From Deltaproteobacteria bacterium RIFCSPHIGHO2_01_FULL_43_49 (GTDB taxonomy: Bacteria > UBA10199 > SPLOWO2-01-44-7), in assembly GCA_001798075.1 (NCBI GenBank), contig MGRG01000005.1, forward strand, positions 257,148-321,147: a DNA stretch of 64,000 nt. Direction: 5' to 3'. Below, one piece after another: positions 8,646 through 16,887 of this stretch; position 1 is the first letter of the stretch; each line of letters begins with the position of its first letter. Under the pieces are notes generated by a model. That model did not search any database. It saw nothing but the letters and a program-made list of their open reading frames with translations, and was not told where the DNA came from. A program made the position numbers and the translations under genes.

Positions 8646-9263
8646 TCAGCAAACCTCTACAAAATTTCGGATGAGTTGCAGTCCATACTTATGACTCTTC
8701 TCCGGATGAAATTGGGTGGCATAGATATTTTCCTTCTGGATGGCTGAAACGAATTCATGACCATACCGTGTCACAGAGACCACGTCTTGTTCCTCCTCGC
8801 AAATTAAATGATAGGAATGGACAAAATAGAAACGAGGTTCTTTGTGCATCTCCTGAAAGATCGGCGATGATTTTTTCAGAAACACCTGATTCCATCCCAT
8901 ATGCGGGATCTTGATTTGCCTGGCATCTTCTTTGAATCGAAACCGGATCGTCTTGGCCTTGACCCATCCAAATCCAGCGAGGTTGCCTTCCTCACTACCA
9001 TCCGTGAAAAGCTGCATACCTAGGCAGATGCCCAAAATGGGTGTCTTGTTTTTGCAGACCTTGTGGTTGAGGATGTCCCAAAGCCCTATGTCCTGAAGGT
9101 TTTTAACTCCGTTGTCAAAAGCTCCAACACCGGGAAGCACTAGTTTTTCGGCCATCTCAACATCTTTGAGGTTGCCAGAAATAATGGCACTGCCTCCCGT
9201 TTTTCGAATCATGTTTAGGATCGATCCGACATTACCCATTCCATAATCAACCACGACGATCAT
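8646..9263 (-). CDS. hisH: HisH-like glutamine amidotransferase (glycosyl amidation)
   Basis: 205-residue class I glutamine amidotransferase. The nucleophile elbow GICLGMQ places Cys80, and QFHPEKS gives His186 and Glu188, completing the triad. The oxyanion strand LPGVGAF is present. It hydrolyses glutamine and passes ammonia into the HisF-like barrel. It overlaps the amidotransferase gene by 4 bases (9260-9263) and is one base from hisF, so the three are made together. In O-antigen systems such as Pseudomonas aeruginosa WbpG/HisH2/HisF2 this set converts an acetamido group into an acetamidino group. Function by homology; the sugar is unknown. Confidence 0.93.
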   Translation of the reverse strand: MIVVVDYGMGNVGSILNMIRKTGGSAIISGNLKDVEMAEKLVLPGVGAFDNGVKNLQDIGLWDILNHKVCKNKTPILGICLGMQLFTDGSEEGNLAGFGWVKAKTIRFRFKEDARQIKIPHMGWNQVFLKKSSPIFQEMHKEPRFYFVHSYHLICEEEQDVVSVTRYGHEFVSAIQKENIYATQFHPEKSHKYGLQLIRNFVEVC

Positions 9264-10381
9264 GACTCCTCTCCAAAGGTAAGCCAGGTTCCCCTGTTCA
9301 ACATTCGGTAAAATGGGTTGGTTTCATAAGATGAATAGTCAGCAAATTTTTTTGGAGGTTTAGCAAGGATTTCATCGAATTGACTATCTGTAAGGTCTAA
9401 CTTATTTAGAACATATTCTTTTTCTTCCCGTAAACTTGCAGGGTCACACGGAAGTTTATTGAGTTCCTCCAGTGCGTGTTCTCGTGTGATCTGTCCCGAT
9501 ACGATTAGGCTTGATAAATGGCCTTTACGTTTGTCATATCCAAATTTCTTTGGCAAGATGTAGGTTTGATAAAACCGTGTATAGACCGATTCGCGGTGTT
9601 TTCCCCCATAACAAGTCCAGCCCAATTTTTGCTCTAGGATATTGATAGCGTTTTCTTTCTTGTAATCTAAATAGTCCAACAGGCTAATCCAACGAATCTT
9701 CAAAATAGACTCATAATAAAGTCTCTGAAGATAAGTCATATATGGGAAGGTTTTGAAAGGAACGGTTCCAAATTTTCGGTGTACATTGTTAATGTATTTC
9801 CAATCCCAGTGCCCATGAGACCAACTTTGGGGCATAATGGACTCGGTGCTATGATTCATACCTGTTACAACATAACGAAGCCCCTCACGTGCTGCTGATT
9901 GATAAAGAAGGGTAAAAATGGCGTGGTCGCTTGGAATCTCCGAATCTGGGGTTGAGGCTTTAAGAAAAGATAACTGAAGATCCCTAAACTCTTCCCAATC
10001 AATCACATGTGTGTAAAGATCGATGCCAAGTTTCTTGAGTGTGATTTCAATGTTGGTGACAGCCAACCTTGAATTCCAACCATTGTCCAGATGAACAGCC
10101 AGCGGTCTAAGACCCATTACTTTAACCATGTAGGCTACATAGGTGCTGTCCACTCCACCGCTTACCCCTATAATACAATCATAAGGTTTTTTCCTTCCAG
10201 TCCATTTGATTTCCTCCACAAGTTTATCCAACCGTTTTCTTTTTTCTCCTGGCGTCAGACAGAATGGTTCCTTTAAAAAGGTGGCTTTTGCCCGACGACA
10301 GTGATTGCATCGACCCTGATTATCAAATTGGATTTCAGGATCGGTGGAGTCCATCACGCAATATGTGCAGGTCTTATTCAT
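9260..10381 (-). CDS. N-acetyl sugar amidotransferase (WbpG/PseA family)
   Basis: 373 residues from ATG 10381, chosen because ATGA overlaps the wzt stop at 10378; a longer reading adds seven residues inside wzt. Two CxxC pairs at the N-terminus (C5/C8 and C25/C28) suit a zinc site. A PP-loop ATP pyrophosphatase motif SGGVDSTYVAY follows: the enzyme adenylates the sugar amide, which then accepts ammonia from HisH/HisF. The product is an acetamidino sugar, as in ManNAc3NAmA or acetamidino-pseudaminic/legionaminic acids. The rest of either precursor pathway is not obvious here (no NeuB-like synthase is seen), so the sugar is undetermined. Confidence 0.92.
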   Translation of the reverse strand: MNKTCTYCVMDSTDPEIQFDNQGRCNHCRRAKATFLKEPFCLTPGEKRKRLDKLVEEIKWTGRKKPYDCIIGVSGGVDSTYVAYMVKVMGLRPLAVHLDNGWNSRLAVTNIEITLKKLGIDLYTHVIDWEEFRDLQLSFLKASTPDSEIPSDHAIFTLLYQSAAREGLRYVVTGMNHSTESIMPQSWSHGHWDWKYINNVHRKFGTVPFKTFPYMTYLQRLYYESILKIRWISLLDYLDYKKENAINILEQKLGWTCYGGKHRESVYTRFYQTYILPKKFGYDKRKGHLSSLIVSGQITREHALEELNKLPCDPASLREEKEYVLNKLDLTDSQFDEILAKPPKKFADYSSYETNPFYRMLNRGTWLTFGEES

Positions 10382-11622
10382 CCAATAGCTTCGAGCTGCC
10401 AACGATGGTTCACGAGAAAATGACCCTGTCCTTTTGCAATGGTCTTTCCCGTTCCAAAATAATCACCGCTTTCCACTTCAAAGGAACCGACGTTCAATAA
10501 AAAATCTTGCAAGACCTGTTTTGAGGCGGCGAACATGTTGTAGGTGTAGAGTCCGGTGTTACAAGGAAGGCGCGGGATAATGCAGCGGACCCGTCCTCTT
10601 TTTGGGACTTTTCCTTCGAAGAAGTCTCCCGTGAAAAGATTACATAGGTCTGTGAGCTGTGTGCCATTGGCGCTGTAGACGGCGAAAGCTACCTCTACAT
10701 CCGACACGCTTTTCCCCTCTGCGACTTCAAATTCACCCACTAGAACCAGGGGATCTCCTGAGAGGACCGCAGTGACACGGTGGCCTTGCTTATTCTCTAC
10801 CCAGGTTTCCACAAAACGAAAATGGCCAACTCCCTGCCGATCGCGGCGATAGCGAAGAGAGCCATCGTTCAATTGTCTCGCAGACTGAAGGTAGCTTTCA
10901 ACCACCTTCTGAGATGGGCCATCTTTTTCTATTTTGCCTTTCTCCAACAAGATGGAGCGGGGACAAAGATTAAGGATGGCCTCCATTTGATGACTCACGA
11001 ATAGAATGGTTCTTCCTTGTTTAGTGATTTTTTCCATGGTGCCCAAACATTTTTTCTGAAAGGAAAAATCACCCACCGCTAGCACTTCATCCACAAACAA
11101 AATTTCCGGATCCAGATGGGCCGCAATTGCGAAAGCAAGCCTTACTTGCATCCCACTTGAATAATGTTTGATGGGGGTATCCAAGAACGATTCTACTTCC
11201 GCGAAAGCGACAATTTCATCGAATTTTTTTACCACCTCGGAGCGTTTCATTCCTAAAATGACGCCGTTGAGATAGATGTTTTCCCTCCCCGTCAGCTCTG
11301 GATGAAAACCGGTCCCCACCTCTAAAAGAGAGCCGACCCTTCCTTTAATGACAGCCAAGCCTTTGGAGGGTGGGGTAATACGGGCCAAAATTTTCAAGAG
11401 TGTGGTTTTGCCGGCCCCATTGCGACCAATGATGCCAACCATTTCACCTTTCTGGATTGTCAAAGAAATATCTTTGAGGGCCCAAAGGGTTTCTTTAGGC
11501 TGGCCATTTTTGAAAAGATTCACTAAATCTTCTCGCAAGGTTCTGTAGGACAAATGGCTTGCCAGAGGATTAATTCGATAGGACTTGCTTAAATTTTCAA
11601 TCTGAATGGCAGGAGAACTCAT
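10378..11622 (-). CDS. wzt: Polysaccharide ABC transporter ATP-binding protein with C-terminal carbohydrate-binding domain
   Basis: 414 residues. The nucleotide-binding domain has Walker A GRNGAGKT (66-73), signature SSGMQ (155-159), Walker B ILFVDE (174-179) and a switch His in FVSHQ. After a linker at about 240, a C-terminal beta-rich domain of about 150 residues matches the Wzt domain that recognises the capped non-reducing end of an O-polysaccharide. With Wzm (1-base overlap at 11622) it would export an undecaprenyl-linked glycan across the inner membrane. Such domains usually read a terminal methyl, phosphate or similar cap, and methyltransferase and kinase genes nearby fit that. Which cap is unknown. 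Confidence 0.95.
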   Translation of the reverse strand: MSSPAIQIENLSKSYRINPLASHLSYRTLREDLVNLFKNGQPKETLWALKDISLTIQKGEMVGIIGRNGAGKTTLLKILARITPPSKGLAVIKGRVGSLLEVGTGFHPELTGRENIYLNGVILGMKRSEVVKKFDEIVAFAEVESFLDTPIKHYSSGMQVRLAFAIAAHLDPEILFVDEVLAVGDFSFQKKCLGTMEKITKQGRTILFVSHQMEAILNLCPRSILLEKGKIEKDGPSQKVVESYLQSARQLNDGSLRYRRDRQGVGHFRFVETWVENKQGHRVTAVLSGDPLVLVGEFEVAEGKSVSDVEVAFAVYSANGTQLTDLCNLFTGDFFEGKVPKRGRVRCIIPRLPCNTGLYTYNMFAASKQVLQDFLLNVGSFEVESGDYFGTGKTIAKGQGHFLVNHRWQLEAIG

Positions 11623-12443
11623 TAGATAATATCGGCAAATTTTTGTTCCAGGCGTTGGAAAGCAAGTGCACCACTTAAGAGTATGAAAAGTGAAATTAAA
11701 AAAGAAAGTGTTATTGAAAACAAGGGGAAGTCACTTAAGTTTAAAAGGGACCAACGAAAACCATCCAGAATACCCACCAGAGGATTTAGTGCATAAATTC
11801 CTCTCCACGAAGTAGGGATGATTTCTTGAGAATAGGCTAGCGGGGAAGCATACATCCAAAGCTGGATCATAAAGGGAAGGGCATGAGAAAAGTCTCGATA
11901 AAAAACATTAAGGGCAGAAAGCCAAAAACTAACCCCTGTAACCAAAACCAGTGTAATACTAAACCAAAGTGGTAGCGTGGCTAACTGCCAACCCAATGGG
12001 ATTTGATAAATCCAAAGTAAAACCCCCATCACGATAAAGGTCACCAAAAAATCAACCAAGACACCTCCGCAAGCGGCCATGGGAATCAACATCCTGGGAC
12101 AATAGTTCTTTGATATCAGTGATTGGTGACTAACCAAGCTGCCGGAAGCCCTTTGAATGGCTTGTGAAAAAAAATTCCAAGCAACCATTCCTGAAAAGGC
12201 AAATACAATGTAGGGGACATTTAAACTAGGAAGGTTCGCGAGTCTCCCAAAAACAATGGCAAAGAGAATGGCGGTGACGAGGGGCTGCAAAATCACCCAG
12301 ATCGCTCCCAAGAGCGTTTGTTTGTAACGGAGTTTGGTATCCCTTATAATTAACATCCAAAAAAGATCGCGGAAGACCCACAATTCTTTAAAAGGAATAG
12401 CCCGCCAACTTTTTGGAGGCTCGATTCGAGTTTCTAATTGCAT
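11622..12443 (-). CDS. wzm: Polysaccharide ABC transporter permease
   Basis: 273 residues of the ABC-2 type with about six hydrophobic helices and the amphipathic N-terminal FRDLFWMLIIRDTKLRYKQ segment followed by LGAIWVILQPL, both hallmarks of Wzm/TagG/RfbD permeases. The inner-membrane partner of the ATPase gene that begins on its last base. It starts 4 bases after the zinc dehydrogenase gene ends; no strong Shine-Dalgarno is visible, so translational coupling is likely. Confidence 0.95.
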   Translation of the reverse strand: MQLETRIEPPKSWRAIPFKELWVFRDLFWMLIIRDTKLRYKQTLLGAIWVILQPLVTAILFAIVFGRLANLPSLNVPYIVFAFSGMVAWNFFSQAIQRASGSLVSHQSLISKNYCPRMLIPMAACGGVLVDFLVTFIVMGVLLWIYQIPLGWQLATLPLWFSITLVLVTGVSFWLSALNVFYRDFSHALPFMIQLWMYASPLAYSQEIIPTSWRGIYALNPLVGILDGFRWSLLNLSDFPLFSITLSFLISLFILLSGALAFQRLEQKFADII

Positions 12444-12447
12444 GGGA

Positions 12448-13485
12448 TCAGTTTGAGATATTTAAAACACAGCGGCCTGCTTCGCCCGATCGTAAAACTT
12501 GGATCGCTTTATTAATGCTATCAAAGGATAGGCGGTGTGTGATTTGTTCCGCCAATTTTAAACGACCTTTTTGATGTAAACGAATGTATCGGGGAATATC
12601 TTCGCTGGGGTTGGAGTCCCCCCCGTGAGAGCCTTTTAAAACTTTCTTGAAGTGTAACGGCAAGGAATAAATGGAGATGTTGTCTCCCTTTTTGGGAACT
12701 CCAACCAGGATGGTTCGTCCTTGCGGTTGGGTCAGTTCATAGGACATTTCGATTAGCGAGGCAATTCCTGTTGTTTCCACAATGACATCAGCCCCTTTTG
12801 GCCCCACAATTTTTAAAATCTCCTCTTTGATATTCGGATTTGTTTTGGAATTGATGCAATGGGTTGCCCCCCATTTTTTTGCCATTTCCAATTTGTGATT
12901 ATGCAAATCGATGGCCACAATAGGATTGGCGGAGACCATATCTGATGCTTGGACAATATTGAGGCCGACACCCCCAACACCCACAACCACGATTGATTCC
13001 CCAATTTTTAAATGGGCATCGTTATTGACAACATTCATCGCCGTGGTGATGGCACAGCCGAATAGGGGAGCAATCGACATATCAAAATCTTTGGGAATTG
13101 CGGTTACCCTGTTTTCAGAGACAACTGCCATTTCATTGAATGTGGTTACCCAACCGGCATTCACTTTTTGATCCTTCCATCGATAGGTCGGCGTTTCGGA
13201 TTCTATTCCGGCTCCTTTTCGCCAATGCATGACAACGTGGTCACCCTTTTGAACAGTTTTGACACCAGGCCCTACATCGACAATCACTCCAGAGCCCTCA
13301 TGTCCCAGTAAATGAGGCAGAAATTTATCTTCCCCCTTGACCGCATCGATTTCATTAATCTGTGTCCCACAAATGCCACTATAGAGGACTTTTACCAAGA
13401 CCTGCCCAAAGGAGAGTTCTCGCGGCAATTCAATATCCGCAAGCACTAAAGGTTCATGACTTTTTACGAGGATTGCTGCTTTCAT
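12448..13485 (-). CDS. Zinc-dependent medium-chain dehydrogenase
   Basis: 345-residue MDR-family enzyme. Catalytic zinc ligands: Cys39 (SGICGTQ), His62/Glu63 (GHEGSG) and Cys144 (FGCAITTA). NAD-binding GVGGVG is at 169-174, followed by DL (Asp, implying NAD rather than NADP). The structural-zinc four-Cys loop expected near residues 85-115 is absent. The HWRKGAG and RWKDQKVNAGWVTTFNE segments match zinc alcohol dehydrogenase relatives seen in sugar operons, rather than true formaldehyde dehydrogenase. Probably interconverts a hydroxyl and a keto group on a sugar precursor. It is preceded by a 93-base gap with two stem-loops and followed by wzm after 4 bases. Confidence 0.9.
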   Translation of the reverse strand: MKAAILVKSHEPLVLADIELPRELSFGQVLVKVLYSGICGTQINEIDAVKGEDKFLPHLLGHEGSGVIVDVGPGVKTVQKGDHVVMHWRKGAGIESETPTYRWKDQKVNAGWVTTFNEMAVVSENRVTAIPKDFDMSIAPLFGCAITTAMNVVNNDAHLKIGESIVVVGVGGVGLNIVQASDMVSANPIVAIDLHNHKLEMAKKWGATHCINSKTNPNIKEEILKIVGPKGADVIVETTGIASLIEMSYELTQPQGRTILVGVPKKGDNISIYSLPLHFKKVLKGSHGGDSNPSEDIPRYIRLHQKGRLKLAEQITHRLSFDSINKAIQVLRSGEAGRCVLNISN

Positions 13486-13489
13486 AATA

Positions 13490-13574
13490 GTTAGGGGGAA
13501 CGACTCACTCCCTTCGCTCGCTCTTTCCCCCTAACAACCCTCGTGCTCGCGCTGGGTAAACCAGACGCTCGCAC
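13490..13574. repeat. Two adjacent stem-loops in an intra-operon gap
   Basis: Within the 93-base gap between the dehydrogenase and methyltransferase genes, arms GTTAGGGGGAA (13490-13500) and TTCCCCCTAAC (13525-13535) form a perfect 11-bp stem with a 24-base loop. A second, imperfect hairpin follows: GTGC..GCG..CTGG (13543-13555), loop GTAAA, then CCAG..CGC..GCAC (13561-13574). CGCTCGC occurs both in the first loop and in the second right arm. The segment is visibly more GC-rich than its surroundings. It could be a REP-like mobile palindrome, an mRNA stabiliser or a processing site. There is no U-run, so it is not an intrinsic terminator. Confidence 0.6.
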
Positions 13575-13578
13575 GCTG

Positions 13579-14241
13579 CTATTCAAAATAGATAAATTCG
13601 TAGTCCCCTGTGTAACCAAAATGTTTGTAAACCCAAATCCATTCTTCTTGATCAAAAAAGGATTCAGCAGTCAGTGCCCAACATTGCAAGTTGAAGAGTT
13701 CTTGTTCGTTTCGATAACTTTCCACCATGATGTATTTGTTTTTTCCCACCCGCTCGATTTCTTTTACAGCTTTTTCCAGATCGAAGATTCGTAAATTGTG
13801 AAGACATCCAAGAGAAATTACCAGATCAAAATACTTCTCCGTCCAGGGATAGGACTCTTGCGCTTTGTGGTTCAACAAAAATGGGCGTATTTTTTCTTGG
13901 GCATCGCTGAGACCATGTTTGGAGATGTCAAAGCCTACCACTTCAGCGCTTGGCAACATCTCTTTTAATTCGTAGAGGAGATGGGCTTTACCACACCCCA
14001 CATCCAAAATTTTGGCATTCTTTTTGAGTTGGTAGATGTCAACTAATTTTGCGGCGACTTCTTTCCATCTTCCATCATATTTATAGCCTCCGTAGCCATA
14101 ACGACGGTCGCCATCCCAGTAGTCGAACTCATATTCTTTGGCCTTGAGCATGCAATGGACTTTGTCGTCCGTCATGCGGCCGATATAGTTTCTGACCGTT
14201 TTTTTATGAAGCGGCGTGAAGAGATTTAATAGTCGTGACAA
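13579..14241 (-). CDS. Class I SAM-dependent methyltransferase
   Basis: 220 residues. Motif I ILDVGCGKAHLL, the acidic strand VVGFDIS and DLVISLGCLHNL mark a SAM methyltransferase of the small-molecule type. The start is TTG at 14241: the mRNA reads AAAGGAGGAAAAAATTG, an excellent Shine-Dalgarno six bases before the codon. The in-frame ATG at 14175 has no such signal. Using TTG, the gene overlaps the transketolase C-subunit gene by 38 bases. The long N-terminal YEFDYWDGDRRYGYGGYKYDG segment precedes motif I and is probably a substrate lid. It may methylate the transketolase product or a sugar derived from it; that is inference. Confidence 0.88.
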   Translation of the reverse strand: MSRLLNLFTPLHKKTVRNYIGRMTDDKVHCMLKAKEYEFDYWDGDRRYGYGGYKYDGRWKEVAAKLVDIYQLKKNAKILDVGCGKAHLLYELKEMLPSAEVVGFDISKHGLSDAQEKIRPFLLNHKAQESYPWTEKYFDLVISLGCLHNLRIFDLEKAVKEIERVGKNKYIMVESYRNEQELFNLQCWALTAESFFDQEEWIWVYKHFGYTGDYEFIYFE

Positions 14242-15130
14242 TTTTTTCCTCCTTTAACCCATAGTAATTCATTAAACTTTCTTGTGATCCATATTGGTCG
14301 GCGAAACAATCGGGAATGCCAATTCGTTTAAAACGTTTTTTTGAATCGAAGTTGGCCTCCAGAAGAATTTCGGCCACCGCACTTCCCAGACCTCCAATGA
14401 TAGAATGTTCTTCTGCTGTGACAATCACTTTGGTGTTTTTAGCGTATTCCAAGATAGTTTCGGAATCTAATGGTTTGATTGTGGGGCAATGCAAGACAGC
14501 TGTTTCAATCCCTTCTTTTTTTAGAATGTCGGCAGCTTTTAGAGCCTTGCCCAAAATGACACCGGTTGTCACAATCAAAGCCTCTTTTCCTTCTTTCATG
14601 GGAAAAACCTTGCCAATTTCAAAAGGCCTTTCATCGGTTACGATTGCGTCACCCCCCTTTGCTATCCTTATATAGATAGGGCCTGGATGGTTGACAGTTT
14701 CCGGCATCATTTTTCGCATCTCGTTGGCATCCGCCGGCACCAAGATCGTCATGTTGGGTAGACTCCTTAATATGGCGATATCTTCGATCGCCAGATGAGT
14801 TGGGCCAAGGGGAGCATAAACCAAACCCCCTCCGTTTCCAATCAGGCGGACATTCACATTTTGCAGACATAAATCAAGAACTAGTTGTTCAAAACAACGC
14901 CTCGTGATGAACGTTGCGATTGTGTTGACATAAGGGATTTTTCCCTCGAGGGCCATCCCTGCGGCCATTCCAATGATGTTGGCTTCACTCACCCCTTCCA
15001 TGAAAAAGCGCTCCGGTATTTCTTTTTTGAATTCATCCAGCGTTCCAATTCCTAAATCAGAACCGATAAAAAAGATCCGCTCATCTTTTTGGGCAAGCTT
15101 ATGAACCATTTCGAGGCATGTTTTACGCAT
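14204..15130 (-). CDS. Transketolase-like C-terminal subunit
   Basis: 308 residues covering the pyrimidine-binding and C-terminal domains of a transketolase. GVSEANIIGMAAGMA contains Glu49, the conserved Glu that activates thiamine diphosphate; the THLAIEDIAILRSLPNMTILVPAD block and the C-terminal LDSETILEYAKNTKVIVTAEEHSIIGG block follow. Overlaps the N-subunit gene by 8 bases. A split pair like this is natural in many bacteria, and in secondary metabolism such pairs transfer two-carbon ketol units, for example to make branched octoses. Here it sits with a kinase, epimerases and a cytidylyltransferase-kinase, so a dedicated sugar-building role is likelier than the pentose phosphate cycle. Confidence 0.93.
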   Translation of the reverse strand: MRKTCLEMVHKLAQKDERIFFIGSDLGIGTLDEFKKEIPERFFMEGVSEANIIGMAAGMALEGKIPYVNTIATFITRRCFEQLVLDLCLQNVNVRLIGNGGGLVYAPLGPTHLAIEDIAILRSLPNMTILVPADANEMRKMMPETVNHPGPIYIRIAKGGDAIVTDERPFEIGKVFPMKEGKEALIVTTGVILGKALKAADILKKEGIETAVLHCPTIKPLDSETILEYAKNTKVIVTAEEHSIIGGLGSAVAEILLEANFDSKKRFKRIGIPDCFADQYGSQESLMNYYGLKEEKIVTTIKSLHAAS

Positions 15131-15965
15131 GGGATTTGTTTTCCAAGGCCTTCATTAACAATTGCACCTCTTCTTCAGATATTTTTGCCTTATGGTGCCA
15201 TTCCAGATTTTCTTCAGCAAAGGAAATTCCTTTTCCTTTGATCGTGTGGCAGATGATGGTCGTCGGTTTGTTCGTTTCAAGGGGTGTTTTTTTGAGAATG
15301 CTTTTTAAGGCTTGGACATCGTGACCGTTCACTTCTGTGACAGCAAACCCAAAACTTTTCCATTTGTCGGCAAAGGGTTCGAGATTGAGGACATCCTTGT
15401 TATATCCATAAGATTGTTGTTTGTTATAGTCGACAAGGAGAATTAAATTATCCAATTTGTGTTTGGTTGCACAAAGGGCTGCTTCCCAAACGGAACCTTC
15501 GTTTGTTTCTCCATCGCTCAAGATGACAAAAACTCGGTGGTTGGCCTTTTCGTATTTTGCATGGATGGCCATGCCGATTCCAATCGGAAGGCCATGACCC
15601 AGACTTCCCGTTGAGGCCTCTACCCCCGGCACTTTTCCATATTCGGGGTGTCCGCCAAGAATCCCGTCGCTTTTGCAAAATTTGAAAAGTTCTGCTCTTG
15701 AAAAAAATCCTTTGTCAGCCAAGAGGGCATAAAGGGCAAGGCAGCCATGCCCTTTGCTAAAGATGAGGCGGTCTCTTTTGGGCCATCTTGGCTCCTCTGC
15801 TTTGTAATTCAAAATATCATCATAGAGGACTCTTAAAATTTCCATGCAAGATAGGGCAGAAGCGAGGTGTCCCCGTCTGCTCTCAGCCACAATTTGGATC
15901 ATTTCTTTTCTGAGTGCAATGGAGCGTTGATCGAGCCCAATTTTTTTAGGCAAGGTTGAATCCAT
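15123..15965 (-). CDS. Transketolase-like N-terminal subunit
   Basis: 280 residues, the thiamine-diphosphate-binding half. SKGHGCLALYALL and ASTGSLGHGLPIGIGMA are the family blocks; SDGETNEGSVWEAA (150-163) through DYN (179-181) is the ThDP/Mg motif. Dimer partner of the C-subunit. It overlaps the APH-kinase gene end by 20 bases. Transfers a two-carbon ketol group between sugar phosphates or onto a keto-sugar. Ordinary transketolase could supply sedoheptulose 7-phosphate, the precursor of the heptoses implied by hddA and gmhB nearby. Either route is inference. Confidence 0.93.
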   Translation of the reverse strand: MDSTLPKKIGLDQRSIALRKEMIQIVAESRRGHLASALSCMEILRVLYDDILNYKAEEPRWPKRDRLIFSKGHGCLALYALLADKGFFSRAELFKFCKSDGILGGHPEYGKVPGVEASTGSLGHGLPIGIGMAIHAKYEKANHRVFVILSDGETNEGSVWEAALCATKHKLDNLILLVDYNKQQSYGYNKDVLNLEPFADKWKSFGFAVTEVNGHDVQALKSILKKTPLETNKPTTIICHTIKGKGISFAEENLEWHHKAKISEEEVQLLMKALENKSHA

Positions 15966-16887
15966 TTTGTGTGATTGTTTTTAATTTTTGGTTTGCTTTG
16001 GCCAGCTGTTCTTCTTTGCGAAATTTTCCTTCGGTTTTTCCTGGAAGGAATTCGTTGAGAAAAATCAAACACCAGTTGAGACCTAGCAAAGGATACCACT
16101 TTCTGATTCGATCGGCCAATGAATGATCTTCTGGGAAACACCCGATCGCTTTTTTGAAAAAGTATTGCTTTAAACTTTGGCCCAAATTCATTCCAGGGTG
16201 CAATAAAAAATCACAGATCATTTTTGCAGGGTCATCCCATCCGAAATATTCAAAATCTAGGAAGACAATCTCGCCGTTCAAGCGTTTGCGGGCATTATGA
16301 AATCCAAAATCAGAAGGACTGAGAGTTTTTCTTTTTGATTCGGTTTCTTTTTCGTCACCCCTTTTTATTGTTTGGAAAGCGGGGATAAAATCTTTCTCCA
16401 AAAATTCTTTTAGCTCCAAGGCTTCGATTAGCCTTCCCAATCGATTGTTAATGACTTGGACAATCGCCTTTGCAGAAAAACAGGCCTCCGAGGCATTGTA
16501 AAAATTTTTTGCTTCTTGAGAAGTCGATAACTTTTTAAGATTTTGGATGAGTTGGATCGCTGCATCAAGATCCTTTTGGCTTGTTTTTTCAAGAAAGACA
16601 CCATCAATATATTCATAGAGGGCCATTCCAAGCTCTTTGTTGGCCTTTATTGGCTTTGGGATAGTGCGGACTCCGTTGTTCCATAAAAACTCAAGAGCCG
16701 AAAATTCGGTTCCCAATCGGTCCCTCTTGTCCGAAATATCACGGTAATAATGTTTCAAAATATAACGCTCCCCTTTGACAGTCATAGCAAGATAGACTTG
16801 GTTATTGCGCCCCTGGCCAATTGGCTCCAGGGAAGCAGTTTCAAAGAATGAATTTTGCAAGGCCTTCCTGAATGGGTGTGAAAGCAA
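15946..16887 (-). CDS. APH-type small-molecule kinase
   Basis: About 313 residues of the aminoglycoside phosphotransferase/choline kinase fold. N-lobe GQGRNNQVYLA and YILKHYY (ATP lysine), catalytic loop SDFGFHNA (192-199; Asp193, Asn198) and metal motif FLDFEYFGWDDP (209-220). The variant SDFG replaces the common HGD. Probably phosphorylates a sugar or polyol made by the neighbouring transketolase or epimerases. The listed start is TTG 16887, 47 bases inside the preceding epimerase gene; another TTG at 16860 preceded by AGGAAGG is also possible and no ATG is available, so the N-terminus is uncertain. Drug-resistance function is unlikely in this setting. Confidence 0.85.
   Translation of the reverse strand: MLSHPFRKALQNSFFETASLEPIGQGRNNQVYLAMTVKGERYILKHYYRDISDKRDRLGTEFSALEFLWNNGVRTIPKPIKANKELGMALYEYIDGVFLEKTSQKDLDAAIQLIQNLKKLSTSQEAKNFYNASEACFSAKAIVQVINNRLGRLIEALELKEFLEKDFIPAFQTIKRGDEKETESKRKTLSPSDFGFHNARKRLNGEIVFLDFEYFGWDDPAKMICDFLLHPGMNLGQSLKQYFFKKAIGCFPEDHSLADRIRKWYPLLGLNWCLIFLNEFLPGKTEGKFRKEEQLAKANQKLKTITQNGFNLA

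Noticed and set aside
13490-13535. Intrinsic terminator between the dehydrogenase and methyltransferase genes
   Set aside because: The 11-bp stem has a 24-base loop and is not followed by a T-run in either direction, and the flanking genes are otherwise closely coupled.
14204-15965. Transketolase broken by a frameshift
   Set aside because: The two halves meet at the natural domain boundary, each has its own start, and two-subunit transketolases are common; all catalytic motifs are present.
16841-16887. Frameshift between the epimerase and APH-kinase genes
   Set aside because: Both frames carry complete families; the overlap is explained by uncertainty in the kinase start codon (several TTG options).
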